A DNA stretch of 64,000 bases from Sphingomonas lacusdianchii (GTDB taxonomy: Bacteria > Pseudomonadota > Alphaproteobacteria > Sphingomonadales > Sphingomonadaceae), in NCBI RefSeq assembly GCF_022664395.1, contig NZ_JAKRET010000001.1, forward strand, positions 124,001-188,000, read 5' to 3'. The notes beneath the pieces are model-generated. The model did not search any database, had not been told where the DNA came from, and saw only the letters and a program-made list of their open reading frames with translations. Position numbers and translations under genes: made by a program. Positions 9,898-19,669 of the stretch are shown piece by piece (the first letter of the stretch is position 1; each line of letters begins with the position of its first letter).

Positions 9898-11694
9898 ATG
9901 CACGCCTATCGCACTCATAACTGCGGCCAGCTTACGGACGCGAACGACGGCGATACCGTCCGCCTGTCGGGCTGGGTTCATCGCAAGCGCGACCATGGCG
10001 GTGTGCTGTTCATCGATCTGCGCGACCATTACGGCATTACCCAGATCGTCGCCGACAGCGATTCGCCCGCGCTCGCGCTCCTCGAATCGGCCCGCACCGA
10101 ATCGGTGCTGACCATCGACGGCAGCGTGAAGCTGCGCAGCGAGGCGACGAAGAACCCGAACCTCGCCACCGGCGCGATCGAAGTCTATGCCCGCGCCGCA
10201 ACGCTCCAGTCGGCGGCGCAGGAACTGCCGATGCCAGTCGCCGGCGAGGCCGAGTATCCGGAAGACATTCGCCTGCGCTATCGTTTCCTCGACCTGCGTC
10301 GCGAGCGGCTGCACGCGAACATCCTGCTGCGCTCGAACGTCATCGCCTCGCTGCGCCGCCGGATGATCGATCAGGGCTTCACCGAATTCCAGACCCCGAT
10401 CCTAACCGCGTCGTCGCCCGAAGGCGCGCGCGACTATCTGGTCCCCAGCCGCGTCCATCCGGGCAAATTCTACGCGCTGCCGCAGGCGCCGCAGATGTTC
10501 AAGCAGCTGCTGATGGTCGCGGGCTTCGACCGCTATTTCCAGATCGCGCCCTGCTTCCGCGATGAGGACGCGCGCGCCGACCGCAGCCCGGGCGAATTCT
10601 ACCAGCTCGATTTCGAGATGAGCTTCGTGACGCAGGAAGACGTGTTCGCCGCGATCGAACCCGTCCTGCACGGCGTGTTCGAGGAATATGCCGACTGGCA
10701 GGGCAAGGGCCGCACCGTGTCGCCGCTGCCGTTCAAGCGTATCCCCTACCGCGAATCGATGCTCAAATACGGCAACGACAAGCCCGACCTGCGCAACCCG
10801 CTGCTCATCACCGACGTGTCCGACCTGTTCGTCGGATCGGGCTTCGGCCGTTTCGCCTCGATCGTCGAGGCGGGCGATGTCGTCCGTGCGGTGCCGGCAC
10901 CCAGGACCGCTGACAAGAGCCGCAAATTCTTCGACGACATGAACGCCTGGGCCCAGTCCGAAGGGTTCGCTGGCCTCGGTTACGCTACCCGCAAGGGCGG
11001 CGAATGGGGCGGCCCGATCGCCAAGAACCATGGCGAGGAAGGCATGGCCAAGATCGCCGAAGCGCTCGGCCTTGGTCCCGATGACGGCGTGTTCTTCGCC
11101 GCCGGCAAGGAAGCGCAGGCCGCCAAGCTCGCCGGCCTCGCACGCACCCGCGTGGCCGAGACGCTGGGGCTGATCGACGACAAGCGCTTCGAATTCTGCT
11201 GGATCGTCGACTTCCCGATGTTCGAATATGACGAGGACGCGAAGAAGGTCGATTTCAGCCACAACCCCTTCTCGATGCCGCAGGGCGAGATGGAAGCGCT
11301 GGAGACGATGAACCCGCTCGACATTCTCGCCTATCAGTATGACATCGTCTGCAACGGCGTGGAGCTGTCGTCGGGCGCGATCCGGAATCACCGCCCGGAG
11401 ATCATGTACAAGGCGTTCGAGATCGCCGGCTATTCGCAGGAAGACGTGGACACGAACTTCGCGGGCATGATCAACGCCTTCAAGTTCGGCGCCCCGCCGC
11501 ACGGTGGCTCGGCGCCGGGCGTCGACCGGATCGTCATGTTGCTGGCCGACGAGCCGAACATCCGCGAGGTCATCACCTTCCCGATGACGCAGAAGGCAGA
11601 AGACCTGATGATGGGCGCGCCCAACTATGCGACGCCCAAGCAGTTGCGCGAACTGAACATCCGCGTGACCGTCGAGGGTCCGAAGGAAGGCTGA
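9898..11694 (+). CDS. aspS: Aspartyl-tRNA synthetase
   Basis: Class II synthetase charging tRNA-Asp. The 598-residue protein has the bacterial layout: N-terminal OB-fold anticodon domain ([21 protein letters not shown]), class II motif 2 ([16 protein letters not shown]), a GAD insertion in the middle third, and motif 3 ([13 protein letters not shown]) near the C-terminus. Many alphaproteobacteria use a non-discriminating AspRS that also charges tRNA-Asn; the sequence alone does not settle this. The frame is open upstream to 8566, but that part is antisense to rnd; the ATG at 9898 matches the family start. Confidence 0.96.
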   Translation: MHAYRTHNCGQLTDANDGDTVRLSGWVHRKRDHGGVLFIDLRDHYGITQIVADSDSPALALLESARTESVLTIDGSVKLRSEATKNPNLATGAIEVYARAATLQSAAQELPMPVAGEAEYPEDIRLRYRFLDLRRERLHANILLRSNVIASLRRRMIDQGFTEFQTPILTASSPEGARDYLVPSRVHPGKFYALPQAPQMFKQLLMVAGFDRYFQIAPCFRDEDARADRSPGEFYQLDFEMSFVTQEDVFAAIEPVLHGVFEEYADWQGKGRTVSPLPFKRIPYRESMLKYGNDKPDLRNPLLITDVSDLFVGSGFGRFASIVEAGDVVRAVPAPRTADKSRKFFDDMNAWAQSEGFAGLGYATRKGGEWGGPIAKNHGEEGMAKIAEALGLGPDDGVFFAAGKEAQAAKLAGLARTRVAETLGLIDDKRFEFCWIVDFPMFEYDEDAKKVDFSHNPFSMPQGEMEALETMNPLDILAYQYDIVCNGVELSSGAIRNHRPEIMYKAFEIAGYSQEDVDTNFAGMINAFKFGAPPHGGSAPGVDRIVMLLADEPNIREVITFPMTQKAEDLMMGAPNYATPKQLRELNIRVTVEGPKEG

Positions 11695-11701
11695 AGCGTT
11701 T

Positions 11702-11731
11702 CGCGGGGCGGGGTTTTATCCCCGCCCCGCG
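11702..11731. terminator. Bidirectional GC-rich hairpin between aspS and can
   Basis: Twelve perfectly paired bases (CGCGGGGCGGGG with CCCCGCCCCGCG) enclose the loop TTTTAT, 7 bases after the aspS stop and 5 bases beyond the convergent carbonic anhydrase stop. There is no long T-run on either side, but the position and stability suggest it ends transcripts from both directions. Confidence 0.8.
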
Positions 11732-11736
11732 TCGCA

Positions 11737-12360
11737 TCACGCGTTTTCGAACGTTTCGCCCTCGAGTACGCGCAAACGGCCGTCCTCGATCGCGAATACC
11801 GCGCCGTGCAGCTTCAGCTTGCCGGCCTCGACCCGCTCCTTGACGAACGGGAAGGTCATCAGGTTCTGGAGCGAGACCTTGACGCCTTCCTGCTCCAGCG
11901 CCTTCTGCCCTGCGGGGCCGGTGCCATGCTCCGCCACGACCTTCTCGCGCGCTTCGTCCAGCAGGTCGATCCAGTGGGCGACGAAGCCGCCTTCACCCGG
12001 CTTTGTATTGGCCAATGACTGGGTAAGGCAGGCATTCACGCCGCCACATGCGCCATGGCCGAGAACGAGGACTTCCTCGACCTCCAGCTTGGTCACCGCG
12101 AATTCCAGCGCCGCCGACACGCCGTGGCGCCCGCCATCATCCTCGAACGGCGGAACGAGGTTGGCGACGTTGCGCACCACGAAGATCTCGCCCGGCCGCG
12201 CACCGAAGATCGTCGCCGGATCGACCCGGCTGTCGGAGCAGGCGATCACCATCACCTTCGGGCTCTGACCCGTTGCCAGTTCGCTCCAGCGTTCGCGTTC
12301 CTGCTGCCACTCGGTGCCGCGGAAGCGATAATAGCCTTCCTTGAGGTCGCTGAAGTGCAT
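11737..12360 (-). CDS. can: Beta-class carbonic anhydrase
   Basis: Interconverts CO2 and bicarbonate with a zinc ion. The 207-residue protein has the beta-CA zinc ligands and catalytic dyad: Cys, Asp and Arg in ACSDSRVD (about 42-49), and His and Cys in LGHGACGGV (about 100-108). The usual FVVRNVANLV segment is also present. The frame is open to 12411, but ATG 12360 (MHFSDLKEGYYRF) matches family members. It diverges from lipA and converges on aspS. Confidence 0.94.
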   Translation of the reverse strand: MHFSDLKEGYYRFRGTEWQQERERWSELATGQSPKVMVIACSDSRVDPATIFGARPGEIFVVRNVANLVPPFEDDGGRHGVSAALEFAVTKLEVEEVLVLGHGACGGVNACLTQSLANTKPGEGGFVAHWIDLLDEAREKVVAEHGTGPAGQKALEQEGVKVSLQNLMTFPFVKERVEAGKLKLHGAVFAIEDGRLRVLEGETFENA

Positions 12361-12470
12361 CAAATATTCTCCGTCCGATGGTATAAATCTTCCCTCGGTC
12401 GCTAGACGCATGGGCGCCGCGAACGTTGCAGGCGGTTGTTCGTTTCCTCGCGCATCGCTATCTGACGCCC

Positions 12471-13397
12471 ATGAACGAGATGACGCCGCTGCCCCGCCCC
12501 CAGCGCACCCGCAAGCCCGACTGGATTCGGGTAAAGGCTCCGACCGGCAAGGTTGTGCAGGAAACCCGCGCGCTGATGCGCTCGAAGAGCCTGACGACGG
12601 TGTGCGAGGAAGCGGCCTGCCCGAATATCGGCGAATGCTGGTCGAAGAAGCACGCGACCGTCATGATCCTCGGCGACACCTGCACCCGCGCCTGCGCCTT
12701 CTGCAACGTCAAGACCGGCATGCCGCGTGCGGTCGACCCGATGGAGCCGCAGCATGTCGCCGAAGCGGCAGCGGCGATGGGGCTGAACCATATCGTCATC
12801 ACCTCGGTCGATCGCGACGATTTGCCCGACGGTGGTGCCAAGCAGTTCGTGAAGGTGATCGAGGCGATCCGCGCGGCGAATCCGACGACGACCATCGAGA
12901 TCCTGACCCCCGATTTCCGCAACAAGCATGAGGCGGCGGTCGAGATGATCGTCGCGGCGCGCCCCGACGTCTACAACCACAATCTCGAAACCGTTCCGCG
13001 CCTCTACCCGACGATCCGCCCGGGCGCGCGCTACTATGCGTCGCTACGCCTGCTGGAGAGCGTCAAGAAGCTCGACCCGTCGATCTTCACCAAATCGGGC
13101 ATCATGCTCGGCCTGGGAGAAGAGCGTCTGGAGGTGCATCAGGTGATGGACGACATGCGATCGGCCGACATCGATTTCCTGACCATGGGCCAGTATCTGC
13201 AGCCGACGCCGAAACATGCCAAGGTCATCGACTTCGTTACGCCCAAGGCGTTCGACGGCTTCGCCGCCATCGCCCGGGCCAAAGGCTTCCTGCTAGTCGC
13301 GTCGTCGCCGCTCACCCGGTCGAGCTATCACGCGGGTGACGATTTCGAACGGATGCGGGCGAACCGCGATGCCAAGCTGGGCGTTGTCCGCGCCTGA
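12471..13397 (+). CDS. lipA: Lipoyl synthase
   Basis: Radical SAM enzyme inserting two sulfurs into octanoyl groups on lipoyl domains. The 308-residue protein has the auxiliary-cluster motif [12 protein letters not shown] (about 43-54), the radical SAM motif CTRACAFC (about 69-76), the NVKTGMP segment and the C-terminal [10 protein letters not shown] whose serine ligates the auxiliary cluster. ATG 12471 gives the family N-terminus; the frame is open further upstream. The stop overlaps the ratA start (TGATG). Confidence 0.96.
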   Translation: MNEMTPLPRPQRTRKPDWIRVKAPTGKVVQETRALMRSKSLTTVCEEAACPNIGECWSKKHATVMILGDTCTRACAFCNVKTGMPRAVDPMEPQHVAEAAAAMGLNHIVITSVDRDDLPDGGAKQFVKVIEAIRAANPTTTIEILTPDFRNKHEAAVEMIVAARPDVYNHNLETVPRLYPTIRPGARYYASLRLLESVKKLDPSIFTKSGIMLGLGEERLEVHQVMDDMRSADIDFLTMGQYLQPTPKHAKVIDFVTPKAFDGFAAIARAKGFLLVASSPLTRSSYHAGDDFERMRANRDAKLGVVRA

Positions 13398-13897
13398 TGC
13401 CCAAGCATAGCGAAACCCGCCATCTGCCCTACAGCCCCGAACAGATGTTCGATCTGGTCGCCGATGTCGCGCGCTATGGCGAGTTCCTGCCATGGGTCAG
13501 CGCGATTCGGGTACGGTCCAGTACCGAGACGGAAATGGTGGCCGACATGATCGTCGGGTTCAAGGGGCTGCGCGAGAGCTTCACGTCGAAGGTGCAGAAG
13601 GAGCGGCCCGACCATATCCGCGTCGACTATCTCGACGGGCCGCTTAAATATCTGAACAACGACTGGCGGTTCCGCCCCGACGGGCAGGGCGGCTGCTATG
13701 TCGATTTCTGCGTCGACTTCCAGTTCAAGAGCCGCATGTTCGAAATGCTGGCGGGGCAGGTCTTCGACCGCGCACTGCGCAAGATGATCGGCGCGTTCGA
13801 GGATCGCGCCGCCGCCCTTTACGGGGATTCGGGTACCGGTTCCTCCGGCGCGACTTCTGGCGGCAGCAGCAGTTCGAGCGCACACAGCGCCGCCTGA
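13397..13897 (+). CDS. ratA: RatA/COQ10-family START-like protein
   Basis: A 166-residue polyketide-cyclase/START-fold protein. Family members include Coq10, a ubiquinone-binding chaperone, and E. coli RatA, proposed to affect 70S ribosome assembly. Family features seen: SEPEQ-like ...YSPEQMFDLVADVARYGEFLPW near the N-terminus, a central beta-sheet with RVDYLDGPLKYLNNDWRF, and a C-terminal helix (FDRALRKMIGAFEDRAAAL) followed by a Ser/Gly-rich tail. Translationally coupled to lipA. Its last 79 bases overlap the 3' end of the convergent cinA gene. Confidence 0.85.
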   Translation: MPKHSETRHLPYSPEQMFDLVADVARYGEFLPWVSAIRVRSSTETEMVADMIVGFKGLRESFTSKVQKERPDHIRVDYLDGPLKYLNNDWRFRPDGQGGCYVDFCVDFQFKSRMFEMLAGQVFDRALRKMIGAFEDRAAALYGDSGTGSSGATSGGSSSSSAHSAA

Positions 13898-14358
13898 AGC
13901 CGGATACCACCGCGACCCAGATCGCCGAATTGTCGCAGGTCGGCGACGACCTTCGCCGGATCGCCGCCTTTTTCCGCGCGGGCGAAGACGACCGTTCCGA
14001 CCGGCTTTTTCTCGGAGCCGCCGCCCGGACCTGCGACGCCGGTAATCGCAACCGCCACATCGGCCTGCGTCACTTCCAGCGCGCCCTGCGCCATGCTCCA
14101 CGCGGTCGCGATCGATACCGCGCCGAAGGTTTCCAGCACGTCGGAACTGACCTTCACCAGGTCGACCTTGGCTTCGTTCGAATAGGTGACGAAGCCGGCA
14201 CCGAAGACTTCCGAGCAACCGGGTATCTCGGTGATCGCTGCCGACACCAACCCGCCGGTGCAACTCTCCGCAAGCGTAATACGCCGGCCCGCGGCGCGGT
14301 TCGCTTCGACGACCCGACGCGCGGCTTCGACCAGTTCGGGGGGCAAGATACTATCCAT
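13819..14358 (-). CDS. pncC: CinA-family nicotinamide-nucleotide amidohydrolase
   Basis: Deamidates nicotinamide mononucleotide to NaMN in NAD recycling. The 179-residue protein is the stand-alone C-terminal CinA domain: ITLAESCTGGLVSAAITEIPGCSEVF with the catalytic serine in ESCTGG, the YSNEAK segment and AITGVAGPGGGSEKKPVGTV. Family members are about 160-170 residues. ATG 14358 lies 4 bases past the stop of the upstream exported-protein gene. The 3' end overlaps ratA convergently by 79 bases. Confidence 0.9.
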   Translation of the reverse strand: MDSILPPELVEAARRVVEANRAAGRRITLAESCTGGLVSAAITEIPGCSEVFGAGFVTYSNEAKVDLVKVSSDVLETFGAVSIATAWSMAQGALEVTQADVAVAITGVAGPGGGSEKKPVGTVVFARAEKGGDPAKVVADLRQFGDLGRGGIRLQAALCALELLLPPEVAPEEPVPESP

Positions 14359-14362
14359 CACA

Positions 14363-14881
14363 TCAATTCCGGGCGCGTTGTCCGCATAGCGGCAGGCGCA
14401 TTTGGGGGTTGGGGCGGTCGGCATCGATTTGGGCGAACAGCACGACCAGCCCGGCGACGTTGCGCGGCGGCAAGGACTGGACAAGGTTTGCTGCGCGCTC
14501 GATCCGCGGACAATCGGCCGGATCGATATTGCCGACGACCATCGGTGCGATCAGCGAGGCGACGATCGGCGCGGCGAACGACGAATCGAGTAACTGGATC
14601 GCCTGCGGTGCGGTCAGTCGGCCGAGCGCCGCCTTGGCCTGCGGCCATGCAGCGTCGGTTTCGGCTTCGTATCGGGCAAGGAACGGCCCGCTGGTCCGCC
14701 GGATCAGTGCGGTCGCCGGCAAAGCATTGGCGCAACGTGCGCCGGCCTGTCGGATCAGTTCGGGCGCGACGAACAGCACCAGCGCCTCTGCCTCCGCGGG
14801 GGTCACGCAGGATTGGGTCGTCTGCGCCGATGCCGAACCGCAGGCGAACAGCGCCAGAAGGGCGGCAAGTCGTCTCATCAT
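14363..14881 (-). CDS. Exported hypothetical protein
   Basis: The protein is 172 residues from the first of two adjacent ATGs. Residues 1-19 look like a Sec signal peptide ending ASAQ. The mature part is helical, with four or five cysteines (SCVTP, ARCAN, ADCPR, PLCGQ) that could form disulfides in the periplasm. I recognise no enzyme motif. It sits between ispDF and cinA with an ATGATG/TGA overlap at its start, so it is cotranscribed with isoprenoid genes, which by itself does not reveal its function. Confidence 0.75.
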   Translation of the reverse strand: MMRRLAALLALFACGSASAQTTQSCVTPAEAEALVLFVAPELIRQAGARCANALPATALIRRTSGPFLARYEAETDAAWPQAKAALGRLTAPQAIQLLDSSFAAPIVASLIAPMVVGNIDPADCPRIERAANLVQSLPPRNVAGLVVLFAQIDADRPNPQMRLPLCGQRARN

Positions 14882-16020
14882 GCCGGCACCCGGATCGTTG
14901 CGATCGCCTGCGCGGCGATCCCTTCCTGCCGTCCGGTAAAACCCAGCCGCTCGCTGGTCGTTGCCTTGATGCTGACCTGTCGTTCTTCGATCGTCAGGAT
15001 ATCGGCGATCCGACTGCGCATCGCCGCACGGTGCGGACCGATCTTGGGTGCCTCGCAGATCAGCGTCAGGTCGACGAAATCGATGACGCCCCCTTCAGTG
15101 CGCACCAGTTTCGCGGCGTGGGCAAGGAACTGCCCCGATTCGGCCCCGCGCCATTGCGCATCGCTCGGCGGGAAATGGGTGCCGATATCGCCGGCGCCGA
15201 TCGTGCCGAGCAGCGCGTCGGTGATCGCATGCAGCGCGACGTCGGCGTCGCTATGCCCCGACAGGCCGCGATCATGCGGGATCAGCACGCCGCCCAGCCA
15301 CAATTCCTCGCCGGCTTCGAGGCGATGGACGTCGTATCCGGTGGCGCTGCGCGACACGAGAGCGGGCAGGGCGCGCGCCTCGGCCAACGCAAAGTCGGCC
15401 GGATAGGTGATTTTGTCGAGCATAGGGTCTCCTTCGACCATTGCCACGTCCAGCCCGATCGCGCGCACCATCTGCGCGTCGTCGGTCGCCTCGGCGCTTG
15501 CGTCCCACGCGGCATGGGCATCGCGGATCGCCGACACGGCAAAGGCTTGCGGCGTCTGAACGCGAACCAGCGACGCACGTGGGACGACATCGCCCAGCGC
15601 CGCGCCGCCTTGCGCCAGCGTATCGGCGACCGGCAGCACCGGCACCGCGCCCGGCGCATGGTCGAGCGCGGCGAGCAGGCGGTCAATCGTGTCGGCCGGG
15701 ACGAATGGGCGAGCGGCATCATGGATCAGCACCCGCGCCACATTACCGATCGCGGCCAGACCGGCGGCGACGCTGTCCCGCCGGGTCGCGCCGCCGATGA
15801 CGTACTCGACGTCACCGATGGCGGACCGCAGCGCATCGGCCTGCCCGACACCGATCACCACGACGACCCGGTCGATCCCCGGATGGCCTGACAGCGCAGC
15901 ATAGGCATGGGCCACCATCGGTCGTCCGACGATATGCGCGAATTGCTTCGGGGTGGCGCTGCCCGACCGTGTACCGCTTCCGGCGGCGACGATCAGCGCG
16001 ACTGTTGGTCCGGTCTGCAT
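14878..16020 (-). CDS. ispDF: Bifunctional IspD/IspF, MEP pathway
   Basis: Fuses two non-consecutive steps of the MEP isoprenoid pathway: CTP:MEP cytidylyltransferase and MECDP synthase. In the 380-residue protein, IspD occupies about 1-220 (IVAAGSGTRSGSATPKQF nucleotide-binding loop, HDAARPFV, VQTPQAF, TDDAQMV), and IspF about 224-380 (TGYDVHRLE with metal ligands Asp and His, GHSDADVALHAITDALLG, IGTHFPPSD, and the C-terminal TTSERLGFTGRQEGI). Such fusions are common in alphaproteobacteria. ATG 16020 (MQTGPTVALIVAAG) is chosen; the frame is open upstream. Diverges from dusB. Confidence 0.95.
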   Translation of the reverse strand: MQTGPTVALIVAAGSGTRSGSATPKQFAHIVGRPMVAHAYAALSGHPGIDRVVVVIGVGQADALRSAIGDVEYVIGGATRRDSVAAGLAAIGNVARVLIHDAARPFVPADTIDRLLAALDHAPGAVPVLPVADTLAQGGAALGDVVPRASLVRVQTPQAFAVSAIRDAHAAWDASAEATDDAQMVRAIGLDVAMVEGDPMLDKITYPADFALAEARALPALVSRSATGYDVHRLEAGEELWLGGVLIPHDRGLSGHSDADVALHAITDALLGTIGAGDIGTHFPPSDAQWRGAESGQFLAHAAKLVRTEGGVIDFVDLTLICEAPKIGPHRAAMRSRIADILTIEERQVSIKATTSERLGFTGRQEGIAAQAIATIRVPA

Positions 16021-16112
16021 GGCCGTCCGCCTAGCGCAAGGCGCGTGCCCCCGCCAGCCTTGCCCTTCATGCCGCTTTGCGCTAGGGGCTGCCCAATTTT
16101 CAGGCACAATCC

Positions 16113-17108
16113 ATGACCCTAGCTCCCATCCGTATCGGCGATGTCGTCATCGACACGCCGGTGATCCTCGCGCCGATGACCGGCGTAACCGACCTGCCGT
16201 TCCGCAAGATGGTGCGGCGGCACGGATCGGGGCTGAACGTCACCGAGATGATCGCCAGCCAGGCCGCGATCCGCGAAACCCGCCAGTCGATCCAGAAGGC
16301 GATGTGGGACCCGGTCGAGGAACCCGTGTCGATGCAGCTCGTCGGCTGTACGCCCGTCGAAATGGGCGAGGCGGCGAAGCTGGCCGAGGACAAGGGCGCA
16401 GCGATCGTCGACATCAACATGGGCTGCCCGGTCCGCAAGGTGACGAACGGCGATGCAGGATCAGCGCTGATGCGCGACCTGCCACTCGCCGCCGAACTGA
16501 TCGCGGCGGTGGTCAAGGCGGTGCAGGTCCCCGTCACCGTCAAGATGCGGATGGGCTGGGACCATGCCAGTCTCAACGCTCCCGAACTGGCGCATATCGC
16601 CGAGGATCTGGGCGCGCAGATGGTGACCGTCCATGGCCGTACGCGCAACCAGATGTACCGCGACCACGCCGACTGGGCGTTCGTCCGTCGGGTCAAGGAC
16701 GCGGTGAAGGTGCCGGTGATCGTCAATGGCGACATTTGTTCGGTCGACGACGCGCGTACCGCGCTCGACCAGTCCGGGGCGGATGGCGTCATGATCGGTC
16801 GCGGCGCTTATGGTCGCCCGTGGTTGCTGGCGCAGGTGATGGCGGCGCTGTCGGGCGGCCATGTCCCTGACGATCCCTCGATCGAGGAGCAGTATCGCCT
16901 GATCCTCGAACATTATCACATGATGCTCGACCATTATGGCGCGGAAACCGGCGTCAACATGATGCGCAAGCATATCGGCTGGTACACCAAGGGGCTGCAT
17001 GGCTCGGCCGATTTCCGTAACAAGGTCAATCAGGAAGCGAGCGCCCGGACGGTGCTGGCGATGCTCGACGAGTTCTACGCGCCTTGGTGCTCGCGCGCGG
17101 CGGCGTGA
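16113..17108 (+). CDS. dusB: tRNA-dihydrouridine synthase (NifR3/DusB family)
   Basis: FMN-dependent reduction of uridines in tRNA. The 331-residue TIM-barrel protein has APMTGVTDLPFRKMV near the N-terminus, the catalytic cysteine in NMGCPVRKV (about 110), VTVKMRMGW, VHGRTRNQMY and VNGDICSV for substrate and FMN binding, and a C-terminal helical domain. In alphaproteobacteria this gene (nifR3) is typically first in the ntrBC operon, exactly as here: its TGA overlaps the ntrB GTG. Confidence 0.94.
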   Translation: MTLAPIRIGDVVIDTPVILAPMTGVTDLPFRKMVRRHGSGLNVTEMIASQAAIRETRQSIQKAMWDPVEEPVSMQLVGCTPVEMGEAAKLAEDKGAAIVDINMGCPVRKVTNGDAGSALMRDLPLAAELIAAVVKAVQVPVTVKMRMGWDHASLNAPELAHIAEDLGAQMVTVHGRTRNQMYRDHADWAFVRRVKDAVKVPVIVNGDICSVDDARTALDQSGADGVMIGRGAYGRPWLLAQVMAALSGGHVPDDPSIEEQYRLILEHYHMMLDHYGAETGVNMMRKHIGWYTKGLHGSADFRNKVNQEASARTVLAMLDEFYAPWCSRAAA

Positions 17109-18147
17109 CCCCGGCGACGGTGATGCCGGGCTTCGCGGACCTGTTCGCGGGCCTGCCGGTCGCGGCGCTCGTCCTCGACGAAGCCGGCTGCGTCACCCAC
17201 GCCAATGGCGCGGCCGAATTGCTGCTGAACCTGTCCGACCGGGCGATGCGTGGCCTGTCGCTCGAACAGATCATCTCGCTGCCGCCGGGCTATGCCGAGC
17301 AGCGCGACGGGCGCGCCTTTGCCAGCTATGACTGCGAACTGCAGCTGAAGCGCGGCGGGCGGCTGCGGGTCGACTTTCACGACAGCCCGGCCGCGCACGG
17401 GTCGGCGTGGCGGATCGTCATGCTATACGGTTTGCGCGGCGGCCATGCCATGCCCCAGGCCGCGGGCGCACGCGCGGCAATCGGTGCGGCGGCGATGCTC
17501 GGTCATGAGATAAAGAACCCGCTATCGGGCATTCGCGGCGCGGCGCAGCTGCTGTCGGGCGACGTCGACGACCGCCCGGTGCTGACCGACCTCATCATCG
17601 CCGAAGTCGACCGTATTGCTGCGCTGATCGACCGTATGCAGGACTTCACCGACGACCGGCCTCGCGAACTGGTGACGCAGAACATCTACCCGGTGCTGGC
17701 GCATGCGGTCCAGCTCGCCTCCGCCGGTTTCGCGCGCGGCGTGACGATCGAGGAGCGCTTCGATCCGTCGCTGCCGCCGGTGCGCATCGATCGCGACGCG
17801 TTCGTGCAGGTGATGGTGAACCTGCTCAAGAATGCAGCCGAAGCGCTCGAAAAGGTCGATACGCCCCGCATCATTCTCGGCACCGCCTATCGCCACGGCA
17901 TGTCGCATGCCATGGGCAGCGGGCGCCGTGCCGTACCGATCGAACTGACCGTCACCGACAATGGCCCCGGCGCACCCGCCGATATCGCCGGTCACCTTTT
18001 CGAACCCTTCGTATCCGGCAAGCGGGAGGGGCGGGGGTTCGGCCTGCCGATGGTCGAGAAGCTGGTCGGTGAGATGGGTGGTCTGGTCCGCTATGCCCGT
18101 GAAGGATATCCGCCGATGACCGTGTTCCGCATTCACCTGCCGCGCGC

Positions 18148-18151
<4 letters not shown>
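17105..18151 (+). CDS. ntrB: Nitrogen regulation sensor kinase NtrB
   Basis: Cytoplasmic histidine kinase controlling NtrC in response to nitrogen status, normally via PII. The product is 348 residues from GTG 17105, which overlaps the dusB stop as GTGA; an in-frame ATG at 17084 would add seven residues. A PAS domain (about 8-110: LFAGLPVAALVLDEAGCVTHANGAAE) is followed by the phospho-acceptor H-box GHEIKNPLSGIRGAAQLL, the N-box LKNAAEAL, G1 DNGPGAP and G2 GFGLPM. No membrane segments. The stop overlaps ntrC (ATGA). Confidence 0.93.
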
Positions 18152-19602
<1,451 letters not shown>

Positions 19603-19669
19603 TCGGTTCGGTTTTGACCATGTTGCGATTTGACGTGCGTTGGCGGCGGAATGTTGTAAAACGGCAACT

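Noticed and set aside
13930..15891. 653-codon plus-strand frame over cinA and ispDF
   Set aside because: Composition is Arg/His-rich without any fold, and the minus strand encodes well-conserved CinA and IspDF in the same place.
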